Below are positions 8,689 to 15,538 of a DNA stretch of 64,000 nt, one piece after another; the stretch's first letter is position 1, and each line of letters opens with the position of its first letter. The position numbers and the translations under genes were made by a program. The DNA is from Streptomyces sp. TG1A-8 (GTDB lineage: Bacteria; Actinomycetota; Actinomycetes; Streptomycetales; Streptomycetaceae): assembly GCF_030499535.1 (NCBI RefSeq), contig NZ_JASTLB010000001.1, forward strand, positions 4,774,001 through 4,838,000, given 5' to 3'. Under the pieces are notes generated by a model, which was not told the DNA's origin, did not search any database, and saw only the letters and a program-made list of their open reading frames with translations.

Positions 8689-8736
8689 GCCGAGCCGCCG
8701 GGCGGCGTGCGTTACGCCGAGCCGCCGGGCGGCGTG
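8689..8736. repeat. 21-bp direct repeat with internal hairpins at the M48 gene 3' end
   Basis: Bases 8689-8709 and 8716-8736 are identical. Each copy contains the self-complementary core GCCGCCGGGCGGC. The second copy codes for the C-terminal Pro-Gly-Gly residues of the M48 protein and the first lies just beyond its stop codon, so the array may stop transcription from both converging genes. Confidence 0.6.
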
Positions 8737-9830
8737 TCCCCCGGGCCGTCCCCCGGGCGGTCCTTTCGGCCGTCCTTCGGGGGAGCGGGGCTCGTGAAGC
8801 CGCTGAAGCCGCGGCGCACCCGGCTGCCCAGGTCGCCGGCACCGCCCGCGAGGTCCGAGACCAGCTTCATCAGCGGGTCCTTCGAACCCCTCACGTCCTG
8901 CGCGTAGCTCGCCGCGGACTCCCGGAAGGAGTCGCCGACCCGGGCGTCCCCGTCCTCGTCGCGCCGCGGGTAGTGGCCGTCCATGAGCCGCTGGTGGTCC
9001 CGCGACTCCGCCCACCTCTTCAGCTCCGCCGCCCGCACGGTGGTGAAGGGGTGCGAGCGGGGCAGCACGTTGAGGATCTTCAGCACGGAGTCGCGCAGGT
9101 CGCCCCCGGACTCGTACTCCTCGGCCTGCTCCAGGAAGGCGTCCACGTTCATCTCGTGCAGGTGGTTGCCACCCGCGATCTTCATCAGGCCGCGCATCGA
9201 GGCCCGCAGGTCCTGGCCGACCAGCAGCCCCGCCCGGTCCGCCGACAGCTCCGACTTGCGGAACCACTCCCGCAGCGCCGTCACGATCGCCATGACCGCG
9301 ACGTTGCCCAGCGGGATCCAGGCGACCTTCAGCGCCAGGGTCGTCAGGAACAGCAGGACCGTGCGGTACACCGCGTGCCCGGACAGGGCGTGCCCCACCT
9401 CGTGCCCGACGACCGCCCGCATCTCCTCCTCGTCGAGCAGCTCGACCAGCCCCGTGGTGACCACGATGACCGGCTCGTCCAGCCCGATGCACATCGCGTC
9501 CGGCCGCGGGTCCTGGCTGACGTACATCGGCGGGACCTTCTCCAGGTCCAGGATGTGGCAGGCGTCCAGCAGCATGCGGTGCAGGTGCGCGAACTGCCGC
9601 TCCGAGACGCGCACCGAGTCGGACAGGAACAGCAGCCGCAGGCTCCGCTCCGGCAGCAGCCCGCTCAGCGCCTTGAAGACGGTGTCGAAACCGCTCAGCC
9701 TGCGCAGTGCCACCAGGGCCGACCGGTCGGCCGGATGCTCGTACGCGCGCGAGGAGATCCCGGGAAACCGCCTGCGCCGCCCGCCCGGCACGCCCTCGCG
9801 TCCGGTCTGCTCGTGGCCGTCGTCGGACAT
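8712..9830 (-). CDS. M48 family zinc metalloprotease
   Basis: A 372-residue protein with the zinc motif H-E-x-x-H in 'VVGHEVGHALSGH' (about residues 143-147) and the downstream 'ELSADRAGLL' that supplies the third ligand. Between them a hydrophobic stretch of about 35 residues ('VLLFLTTLALKVAWIPLGN' within it) probably spans or dips into the membrane, as in HtpX-like proteases. Family members degrade misfolded or membrane proteins. I prefer the ATG at 9830 over 9842: GGGGGA lies 6 nt upstream of 9830 and overlaps the earlier ATG. A TAGGCT -10-like element on the minus strand is at 9874-9879. The gene converges on the paralogue pair and diverges from a small membrane gene. The substrate is unknown. 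Confidence 0.88.
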   Translation of the reverse strand: MSDDGHEQTGREGVPGGRRRRFPGISSRAYEHPADRSALVALRRLSGFDTVFKALSGLLPERSLRLLFLSDSVRVSERQFAHLHRMLLDACHILDLEKVPPMYVSQDPRPDAMCIGLDEPVIVVTTGLVELLDEEEMRAVVGHEVGHALSGHAVYRTVLLFLTTLALKVAWIPLGNVAVMAIVTALREWFRKSELSADRAGLLVGQDLRASMRGLMKIAGGNHLHEMNVDAFLEQAEEYESGGDLRDSVLKILNVLPRSHPFTTVRAAELKRWAESRDHQRLMDGHYPRRDEDGDARVGDSFRESAASYAQDVRGSKDPLMKLVSDLAGGAGDLGSRVRRGFSGFTSPAPPKDGRKDRPGDGPGDTPPGGSA

Positions 9831-9925
9831 GTCGTCCCCCATGTGCGTCGTGAGTGCCCCCGAGGCGGGCTCCAGCCTAGGCGGAGATACCGTGGACGGG
9901 CAGTACAGCCGAAGGAGCCCACGTC

Positions 9926-10090
9926 ATGGAGCACCGCCCTGCAGCCGCCCGGCTGACCGAGGCCGCCGCAGCCGCCGTCCAGCAGCACGGATCGGGGAGC
10001 CTGCTCCGGATCGTCCTGGTCGTGATGGTCCTCGGCTGCGCACTGACCGCCTGGTTCCTGCTGCGCGGCTACGGACGGAAGGACGACTGA
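9926..10090 (+). CDS. Small membrane protein, 54 residues
   Basis: ATG at 9926 with GAAGGAG at 9911-9917 (8-nt spacing), ending in TGA at 10088-10090. The protein begins 'MEHRPAAARLTEAAAAAVQQ', followed by one membrane helix 'LLRIVLVVMVLGCALTAWFLL' (described here in two parts: about residues 27-36 and 37-47) and a basic-acidic tail 'RGYGRKDD'. A TACCGT hexamer at 9888-9893 could serve as -10. There is no homology I can name. A second 54-residue single-pass protein with similar layout follows 140 bp downstream. Clear ribosome-binding site, membrane segment and codon bias support a real gene. Confidence 0.7.
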   Translation: MEHRPAAARLTEAAAAAVQQHGSGSLLRIVLVVMVLGCALTAWFLLRGYGRKDD

Positions 10091-10230
10091 CGGGCGGCGG
10101 AGGTTCCCCCGCGGCCCCGTCCGGCACTCCGCCGTCCCCAACGGCGGAGTCGGCGTGGGCGGCGCGGGGCCGCCCGCTTACGATGGGCCGACATCTTTAT
10201 CCCGCCCACACGCGATAGGTCCTGCCGAAG

Positions 10231-10395
10231 ATGAGCTTCCACAGCACCGCTGCCCAGTTGGTCACCCTCGCCGCCGAGGGCGAGGAGCGAGGCGGCCACC
10301 ACAACAGCCTGAACCCGGCCGTCACCGGCGGCGGCGCCCTGATCGTCCTGCTGCTCCTGCTGTGGATCACCACCCGCTTCAACCGCGACCGCTGA
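10231..10395 (+). CDS. Small membrane protein, 54 residues, just upstream of nadD
   Basis: ATG at 10231 to TGA at 10393-10395. The sequence starts 'MSFHSTAAQLVTLAAEGEER', has a His/Asn stretch ('GGHHNSLNP') and ends with one membrane helix ('GGGALIVLLLLLWITTRF', about residues 33-50) and 'NRDR'. The start is preceded only by a weak GAAG. A TACGAT hexamer at 10179-10184 could be its -10. The His-rich stretch next to a single helix recalls small envelope or stress peptides, but no function can be assigned. Length and topology match the preceding small gene, though sequence identity is low. Confidence 0.65.
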   Translation: MSFHSTAAQLVTLAAEGEERGGHHNSLNPAVTGGGALIVLLLLLWITTRFNRDR

Positions 10396-10447
10396 CCGGG
10401 AGAGCGGGAGTCCGTCCCCGGCGGCCGGAACCCGCAGGCCGGGCCGG

Positions 10448-10453
10448 TAGGGT
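10448..10453 (+). promoter_or_regulatory. Leaderless-type -10 element (TAGGGT) of nadD
   Basis: The hexamer ends 8 nt before the ATG at 10462. An alternative in-frame ATG at 10477 has GGGAGAG upstream, so both leaderless and led translation are possible. Confidence 0.45.
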
Positions 10454-10461
10454 CTGCACGC

Positions 10462-11187
10462 ATGGGAGAGCAGGACATGCCTACCGGTCCGGCGGAGGAA
10501 ACGGCCGCGCACGCCGCCGACGCCCGGGACAACGCCCCCGCGACGGCCGGCACGGTACGGAAGCCGGCCGCAGGGCCGGGCCACGGCCCCGTCCACGCGG
10601 GCAAGCGCCGCCTCGGCGTCATGGGCGGGACGTTTGACCCGGTGCACCACGGGCACCTGGTGGCCGCGAGCGAGGTCGCCGCACGCTTCCAGCTGGACGA
10701 GGTGGTCTTCGTGCCCACCGGCCAGCCGTGGCAGAAGTCCCACCGCGCGGTTTCCCCGGCCGAGGACCGCTACCTGATGACGGTCATCGCGACCGCCGAG
10801 AACCCCCAGTTCTCCGTCAGCCGCATCGACATCGACCGCGGCGGCCCCACCTACACCGTGGACACCCTGCGCGACCTGCGCGCCCTCAACCCCGACACCG
10901 ACCTGTTCTTCATCACCGGCGCCGACGCCCTCGCCCAGCTGCTGACCTGGCGCGACTCGGAGGAACTGTTCTCCCTCGCGCACTTCATCGGCGTCACCCG
11001 TCCCGGCCACCAGCTGAGCAACCCCGGCCTCCCGGAGGACGGCGTCTCCCTCGTCGAGGTGCCCGCGCTCGCCATCTCCTCCACCGACTGCCGTGCGCGA
11101 GTCGCCAAGGGCGACCCCATCTGGTACATGGTGCCGGACGGAGTGGTGCGCTACATCGACAAGCGCGAGCTGTACCGCGGCGAGTGA
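10462..11187 (+). CDS. nadD: Nicotinate-nucleotide adenylyltransferase
   Basis: A 241-residue enzyme that joins nicotinate mononucleotide and ATP to form deamido-NAD, part of NAD synthesis. The nucleotidyltransferase signature '[12 protein letters not shown]' is at about residues 55-66, followed by '[10 protein letters not shown]', '[11 protein letters not shown]' and the C-terminal '[13 protein letters not shown]' (ISSTxIR-like motif). The first ~50 residues are an Ala/Gly/Pro-rich extension absent from E. coli NadD. The start is ambiguous between 10462 and 10477. The downstream LCP and rsfS genes follow the conserved actinobacterial order nadD-LCP-rsfS. Confidence 0.95.
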   Translation: MGEQDMPTGPAEETAAHAADARDNAPATAGTVRKPAAGPGHGPVHAGKRRLGVMGGTFDPVHHGHLVAASEVAARFQLDEVVFVPTGQPWQKSHRAVSPAEDRYLMTVIATAENPQFSVSRIDIDRGGPTYTVDTLRDLRALNPDTDLFFITGADALAQLLTWRDSEELFSLAHFIGVTRPGHQLSNPGLPEDGVSLVEVPALAISSTDCRARVAKGDPIWYMVPDGVVRYIDKRELYRGE

Positions 11188-11203
11188 ACCGAGAGGGGCA
11201 CCG

Positions 11204-13042
11204 GTGAACGACCGACACGACGCGGGACACGGGGCGGACCAGGGCCCGGGACACGGCGCGGACCCGTACGAACTCGTCGGCTACGACGCGTACGGGCAGC
11301 CCGTGTACCGGCAGGTCCCGGCGCAGCGGACCCCGCAGGCGGCCTACGACCCGTACGCCCAGCAGCAGGCCTACGGCTACGACCCCCACGCCGCCGACCC
11401 GCAGCAGCCGGCGCCGCACCACGACCCCTACGGCAGCGGTCGGCAGCAGGCCGCCCCCGCCCACGACCCCTACGCCGCCCAGGGCCCGTACGACCCGTAC
11501 CACCAGGGCACGCAGGGCCCGTACGACCCGTACCACCAGGGCACCCAGGGCCCGTACGACCCGTACCACCAGGGCACCCAGGATCCGGCCGACCCGTACC
11601 ACCAGGGCACCCAGATCCCGGCCGGCCCTTACGACCCCTACGGGCAGGCGGCCGACGGCGGGCAGCAGCAGCCCGGCGCCGGGCGAAGCGCCCGCATCCC
11701 GCAGCAGACCGGCCCCGCGCAGGAGGCGGGGGTCCCGCAGGACGCCGGGGAGCGGCAGCCCGCGGCCGAGGAGGAGTACCGCACCGAGCAGTTCGCCTTC
11801 GTGGAGGAACCGGACGGCGACTCCGAGGACGTCATCGACTGGCTGAAGTTCACCGAGAACCGCACCGAGCGCCGCGAGGAGGCCCGCCGCCGCGCCCGCG
11901 GCCGGATCACCGCCCTGCTCGTCGCCCTCGCCCTCGTCGCCGTCGCCGGCCTCGGCTGGCTCTGGTACGCCGGGAAGCTGCCCGGCCTGTCCTCCTCCGG
12001 CGGCAGGACCGGCACCACGGCGGCGGGCGCCCAGAAGCGCGACGTGATCGTCGTCCACCTGCACGACACCGGCAGGAGCGACACCTCCACCGTGCTGCTG
12101 GTGGACAACGCCACCACCAAGCGGGGCAGCACCGTCCTGCTGCCCAACTCCCTCGCGCTGACCGGCGACGACGGCACCACCACGACCCTCGCCAAGTCGG
12201 TCGACGACGACGGCGCCTCCGGCACCCGCGACCAGCTCGACACCGTCCTCGGCACCGACATCCAGGGCACCTGGCGGCTGGACACCCCCTACCTGCAGAA
12301 CCTCGTCGACCTGGTCGGCGACATCGACATCGACACCGACGCCGACGTACCCGACCCGGACGCCAAGGGGAAGGGCACCACCCTCCTCGTCCACCGGGGC
12401 ACGGACCAGACCCTCAGCGGCAAGATGGCCGTCGCCTACGCCACCTACCGCGCCGCCGGCGAATCCCAGAACGCCCAGCTGGAGCGGTTCGGCCAGGTCA
12501 TGCAGGGCGTACTGCGCAAGATCTCCTCCGACCCGGCCGACGCCACGACCACCGTGCAGACCCTCGCGCAGATCCTCGACCCGCCGCTGACCGACAAGGA
12601 CCTCGGCGCCTTCCTCGCCAGGCTCGCCGACCGCGCCAAGGGCGGCGACTACAGGACGACCCTGCTGCCCGTGCGGTCCGACGGCACGCTGAGCGCCCGG
12701 ACCAGCGACAGCGTGGTCAAGGACGTCCTCGGCGGCACCGCCAGGAGCCCCGACGCGGGCTCGGCGGTCCGGGTCTCCGTCGAGAACGCCACCGGCGTCA
12801 GGGACGACACCGAGAAGGCCCGCGTGGTCCTCCTCAACGGCGGCTTCACCTTCCTGGAGGGCGGCACCGCCGGCACCCGGGCCGCCTCCCGGGTGCTCTA
12901 CCCCGACCCCGCCGGCAGGGAGAAGGCCACCGAGGTCGCCAAGACCCTCGGCCTGCCCGCCGGCTCCGTGGCCAGGGGCACGGTCTCCTCCGGCGCCGAC
13001 GTCCTGGTCGTCCTCGGCCAGGACTACCGGCCCGCCTCCTGA
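11204..13042 (+). CDS. pdtA: LytR-CpsA-Psr (LCP) family wall-polymer transferase, PdtA-like
   Basis: A 612-residue membrane protein. Residues 1-190 are a cytoplasmic Tyr/Pro/Gln-rich tail with four copies of an 11-residue 'YDPYHQGTQGP' unit. A membrane helix ('ITALLVALALVAVAGLGWLW') lies at about 236-255, an LCP domain at about 285-460 ('GRSDTSTVLLVD' and 'QLERFGQVMQ' visible) and a LytR_C domain at about 515-612. LCP proteins attach phosphate-linked glycopolymers to peptidoglycan outside the cell. From memory, the S. coelicolor protein at this locus (SCO2578, PdtA) transfers polydiglycosylphosphate and supports sporulation; the orthology rests on gene order, not a search. Unusually, the canonical 'PRD' substrate motif reads 'LPNSLAL'. 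GTG start with GAGAGGGG upstream, 16 nt after nadD. Confidence 0.85.
   Translation: MNDRHDAGHGADQGPGHGADPYELVGYDAYGQPVYRQVPAQRTPQAAYDPYAQQQAYGYDPHAADPQQPAPHHDPYGSGRQQAAPAHDPYAAQGPYDPYHQGTQGPYDPYHQGTQGPYDPYHQGTQDPADPYHQGTQIPAGPYDPYGQAADGGQQQPGAGRSARIPQQTGPAQEAGVPQDAGERQPAAEEEYRTEQFAFVEEPDGDSEDVIDWLKFTENRTERREEARRRARGRITALLVALALVAVAGLGWLWYAGKLPGLSSSGGRTGTTAAGAQKRDVIVVHLHDTGRSDTSTVLLVDNATTKRGSTVLLPNSLALTGDDGTTTTLAKSVDDDGASGTRDQLDTVLGTDIQGTWRLDTPYLQNLVDLVGDIDIDTDADVPDPDAKGKGTTLLVHRGTDQTLSGKMAVAYATYRAAGESQNAQLERFGQVMQGVLRKISSDPADATTTVQTLAQILDPPLTDKDLGAFLARLADRAKGGDYRTTLLPVRSDGTLSARTSDSVVKDVLGGTARSPDAGSAVRVSVENATGVRDDTEKARVVLLNGGFTFLEGGTAGTRAASRVLYPDPAGREKATEVAKTLGLPAGSVARGTVSSGADVLVVLGQDYRPAS
11485..11616 (+). 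repeat. Four 33-bp tandem repeats inside the LCP gene
   Basis: Units begin at 11485, 11518, 11551 and 11584 and code for the 11-residue 'YDPYHQGTQGP' motif. The fourth is diverged. The repeat is in frame and near-identical at DNA level, so copy number may vary between strains. Confidence 0.85.
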
Positions 13043-13141
13043 CCGCCGGGCCCGCCCCGTGTGCGGACGCCGTCACGTGGGGCGGGCCCGGCGGTCCGTG
13101 AGACCCTTGGTGCCAAGTGACCGCCGACGGAAAGCCATGTA

Positions 13142-13585
13142 GTGACCGCCACCGACCGTTCCCTTGAGCTCATCCACACCGCCGCCCAGGCGGCTGCCGA
13201 CAAGCTCGCCCACGACGTCATCGCCTACGACGTCAGCGACGTCCTGTCGATCACGGACGCCTTCCTGCTGGCCTCCGCGCCGAACGACCGCCAGGTCAAG
13301 GCCATCGTCGACGAGATCGAGGAGCGCCTGCTGAAGGACCGCGGCGCCAAGCCGGTCCGCCGCGAGGGCGACCGCGAGTCCCGCTGGATCCTGCTCGACT
13401 ACGTCGACATCGTCGTCCACGTCCAGCACAGCGAGGAGCGGGTCTTCTACGCCCTGGAGCGGCTGTGGAAGGACTGCCCCGAGCTCGACCTGCCCGCCGA
13501 CGCCAGGGCCACCCGCGGCAAGGCCGAGGAGCACGCCCGGCTGCAGGCCGCCGAGGACGCCGACGGCCAGGGCGGAGCGTGGTGA
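13142..13585 (+). CDS. rsfS: Ribosomal silencing factor RsfS
   Basis: A 147-residue protein of the RsfS/Iojap family. It binds uL14 of the large ribosomal subunit and blocks subunit joining when nutrients are low. The signature parts 'DVLSITDAFLLASAPNDRQV' and 'WILLDYVDIVVHV' are both present. The C-terminal ~40 residues are an acidic and Ala-rich extension. GTG start with a weak upstream GGAAAG. The stop codon overlaps the next start by one base (TGATG), so the downstream phosphatase is likely translated by re-initiation. Confidence 0.93.
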   Translation: MTATDRSLELIHTAAQAAADKLAHDVIAYDVSDVLSITDAFLLASAPNDRQVKAIVDEIEERLLKDRGAKPVRREGDRESRWILLDYVDIVVHVQHSEERVFYALERLWKDCPELDLPADARATRGKAEEHARLQAAEDADGQGGAW

Positions 13586-14253
13586 TGGGCGCCACCGGCG
13601 AGGCGAGCGGCGAGCGGCGCCGCGGCCGCCGCGTCATCCTGTGGCGGCACGGCCAGACCGCGTGGAACGTGGAGCGCCGCTTCCAGGGCACCACGGACGT
13701 CGAACTGACCGGGACCGGCGTCGGGCAGGCCCGCCGTGCCGCCCGGCTGCTCGCCTCCCTGCGCCCCGACGCGATCGTCTCCTCCGACCTGCAGCGGGCC
13801 GTGCGCACGGCCGCCGAACTGGCCGCCCTGACCGGCCTCGACGTCACCCGCGAGGAAGGTCTGCGCGAGACCTACGCGGGTGTCTGGCAGGGGCTGACGC
13901 ACGAGGAGATCATCGCCCGCCACGGCGAGGAGTACGCCGCCTGGAAGCGCGGCGAGGCCATCCGCCGCGGCGGCGGCGAACTGGAGACCGAGGTCGCCGA
14001 CCGCGCCGCCCCCGTCGTGCTGCGGCACGCCGAGAAACTGCCCGAGGACGGCACGCTCGTCGTCGTCAGCCACGGCGGCACCATCCGCACCACCATCGGC
14101 CGTCTCCTCGGCCTGGAGGCACAGCACTGGGAGAGCTTCGGCGGCCTCTCCAACTGCTGCTGGTCCGTGCTCGGCGAGGGCGCCCGCGGCTGGCGCCTGC
14201 TGGAGCACAACGCGGGCACCCTCCCGGAGCCCGTCCTCGGCGACGACGACTGA
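13585..14253 (+). CDS. Histidine phosphatase (phosphoglycerate mutase-like) family protein
   Basis: A 222-residue protein with the branch-1 signature 'LWRHGQTAWN' near the N-terminus (the His is phosphorylated during catalysis) and the second conserved His in 'VVSHGGTIRTTI'. The Arg/Glu pocket residues ('SSDLQRAVRTA', 'EGLRETYAGVWQG') are also seen. Members hydrolyse small phosphate esters; actinobacterial relatives include glucosyl-3-phosphoglycerate phosphatases and non-specific acid phosphatases, so the substrate is open. The start ATG overlaps the rsfS stop, indicating translational coupling. Confidence 0.88.
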   Translation: MGATGEASGERRRGRRVILWRHGQTAWNVERRFQGTTDVELTGTGVGQARRAARLLASLRPDAIVSSDLQRAVRTAAELAALTGLDVTREEGLRETYAGVWQGLTHEEIIARHGEEYAAWKRGEAIRRGGGELETEVADRAAPVVLRHAEKLPEDGTLVVVSHGGTIRTTIGRLLGLEAQHWESFGGLSNCCWSVLGEGARGWRLLEHNAGTLPEPVLGDDD

Positions 14254-14292
14254 GCCCGCCGAAACCCGACGCTCCCGGTGCCGGGCCCGGAT

Positions 14293-14322
14293 TTCACTTT
14301 CCGGCAGGTCGCAGGCTAAAGT
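14293..14322 (+). promoter_or_regulatory. Promoter of the first tRNA-Ala gene
   Basis: TTCACT (14293-14298) and TAAAGT (14317-14322) lie 18 nt apart, a good housekeeping-sigma spacing, with transcription expected to start near 14329, about 30 nt before the tRNA. Confidence 0.55.
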
Positions 14323-14358
14323 TCCTCTTGTTCGCCCCGCCGAGCGGGAAGAACACCA

Positions 14359-14431
14359 GGGGCTATAGCTCAGTTGGTAGAGCGCCTGCATGGCATGCAG
14401 GAGGTCAGGAGTTCAATTCTCCTTAGCTCCA
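14359..14431 (+). tRNA. tRNA-Ala (anticodon GGC), copy 1
   Basis: A 73-nt cloverleaf. The acceptor stem GGGGCTA pairs with TAGCTCC and includes the G3:U70 pair that marks alanine tRNAs. The anticodon stem CCTGC/GCAGG encloses loop ATGGCAT, giving anticodon GGC, and the T arm contains GTTCAATTC. The discriminator is A and the CCA end is not encoded. A second identical copy lies at 15341-15413. Anticodon GGC reads GCC and GCT, the main alanine codons in this genome. Confidence 0.97.
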
Positions 14432-14469
14432 CTGGTCGACACTCCATTGAGTCGTCGAGGACCGGTGTT

Positions 14470-14501
14470 GAGGATCCCGTCCCTCCAGGGGCGGGATCCT
14501 C
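14470..14501 (+). terminator. Hairpin terminator after the first tRNA-Ala
   Basis: A 14-bp stem (14470-14483 with 14488-14501, one T-G wobble) around TCCA. The rest of the 347-nt gap to 14778 shows no coding region other than the promoter listed at 14706-14735. Confidence 0.7.
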
Positions 14502-14705
14502 TGCGTTTCACCCCGGCAGCTCCGACGCCCCCTCTTCCGCCGCCGGCCGCGCGGGGCGCGGTGTCCGACACGCTCTTCCGGGCCGCCCTGAGTCATCCGG
14601 GGTCCCGCGGGCGTATACCTCTACGGAGGCGTTCCCGGTGGTCGCGCGGGCACCGACCGCGACGGCCCCGGCGGGAGCCGTGTCCGGACTGGTACTGAGG
14701 CGTCG

Positions 14706-14735
14706 CTGACCGTATCGGCCCGGCCGTGGCAGAAT
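14706..14735 (+). promoter_or_regulatory. Candidate promoter of the small zinc-ribbon gene pair
   Basis: CTGACC (14706-14711) and CAGAAT (14730-14735) are 18 nt apart; transcription would start about 35 nt before the ATG at 14779. Confidence 0.45.
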
Positions 14736-14778
14736 CAAACGGCCGGAAGGGAGCGCGGCCCGACGGGAGGGAGTAGCG

Positions 14779-14952
14779 ATGCCTGCGAGCATCCTCGAGG
14801 AGGTCGGCCACCTCCTCGGTGCGGCGTTGATACGGGACACGGCCACCCGGCTCAGCTGCCCTTCCTGCGGTTCCGCCGACGTGGCGCAGGTCCTCGGCGA
14901 CAACGGCGGAATCTCTTACGTGTGCACGGCCTGCGGCCACAGCTGGAGCTGA
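14779..14952 (+). CDS. Small zinc-ribbon protein, 57 residues
   Basis: ATG at 14779 with the purine-rich GGGAGGGAG upstream, TGA at 14950-14952. The N-terminal helix ('MPASILEEVGHLLGAALIRD') precedes a treble of short strands with two Cys pairs, 'CPSC' and 'CTAC', that would hold one zinc ion. The form is that of a minimal zinc ribbon, as in transcription- or ribosome-associated small proteins. It is followed after 3 bp by another Cys-pair protein, so the two are probably made together. No function is known to me. The gene is too regular (motifs, ribosome-binding site, codon bias) to be chance. Confidence 0.75.
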   Translation: MPASILEEVGHLLGAALIRDTATRLSCPSCGSADVAQVLGDNGGISYVCTACGHSWS

Positions 14953-14955
14953 TCA

Positions 14956-15189
14956 ATGGGTGCACACAGGCGAAAGTGCGACTGGTGCGGGAGCGGTACG
15001 CCGATCGTCCGCGACATGGAACCGGTCAATCCCGACTACCAGTACTGGTGCGAGGAGTGCGCGCGGGCGCTGGTCATAAAAGGCGACCCGATCGAGACCT
15101 ACCGCGAGCTGGAGGGCGAGCCGATCTACGGCCGCCTGCTCGAGGAGCACTGCACGCTCAAGAGGTTCTACTCCTTCGTCACGGCGTGA
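14956..15189 (+). CDS. Small zinc-finger-like protein, 77 residues
   Basis: Starts 3 bp after the stop of the preceding zinc-ribbon gene. Two Cys pairs ('CDWC' near residue 8 and 'CEEC' near residue 32) surround 'GSGTPIVRDMEPVNPDYQYW' and would form one zinc site. The C-terminal half ('DPIETYRELEGEPIYGRLLE') is predicted helical and carries one further Cys. There is no membrane segment. The pair sits between two identical tRNA-Ala genes. Function unknown; RNA or protein binding is the usual guess for such modules. Confidence 0.75.
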   Translation: MGAHRRKCDWCGSGTPIVRDMEPVNPDYQYWCEECARALVIKGDPIETYRELEGEPIYGRLLEEHCTLKRFYSFVTA

Positions 15190-15246
15190 CGCGACCGGCC
15201 CCCGAAACCGACATAGTGTCTGTTCGGGGGCAGAGCGGAAACCGAT

Positions 15247-15277
15247 TTGGTACCGCACCCGGGTGACCGTGTAATGT
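15247..15277 (+). promoter_or_regulatory. Promoter of the second tRNA-Ala gene
   Basis: TTGGTA (15247-15252) and TAATGT (15272-15277) with a 19-nt spacer, about 60 nt before the tRNA. Confidence 0.5.
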
Positions 15278-15340
15278 TGGCGTCGCCGCCGGGGAAACCG
15301 GGCGGAACGAACGGCAGGCGGCTTCGCCGCATGACCGCGA

Positions 15341-15413
15341 GGGGCTATAGCTCAGTTGGTAGAGCGCCTGCATGGCATGCAGGAGGTCAGGAGTTCAATT
15401 CTCCTTAGCTCCA
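15341..15413 (+). tRNA. tRNA-Ala (anticodon GGC), copy 2
   Basis: All 73 bases are identical to the copy at 14359-14431, while flanking sequences differ apart from a few bases, so the two are separate transcription units with their own promoters and terminators. CCA is not encoded. Confidence 0.97.
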
Positions 15414-15420
15414 CGGAAGT

Positions 15421-15455
15421 CGAAGGCGGACCGTCCACCGGACGGTCCGCCTTCG
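15421..15455. terminator. 16-bp perfect hairpin after the second tRNA-Ala
   Basis: 15421-15436 and 15440-15455 are exact complements around ACC. The hairpin starts 8 nt after the tRNA and may also stop transcripts from the opposing NuoF-like gene that ends at 15539. Confidence 0.75.
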
Positions 15456-15538
15456 GCGTGTTCGGGACGCGTTCCGAGACGTCCCGGGCGCGGTGGGCCG
15501 GCGGGGCGTCCGCGCCGGACGGCCCGCCGGCCGTGTGC

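Noticed and set aside
11485..11616. Regular repeats that could suggest a CRISPR array
   Set aside because: The units are in frame, adjacent without spacers, and encode a repeated peptide.
14359..15413. Repeat-flanked segment between two tRNA genes as an integrated element with att sites
   Set aside because: The direct repeat is the full tRNA gene; there is no integrase and the inner genes have host-like codon use.
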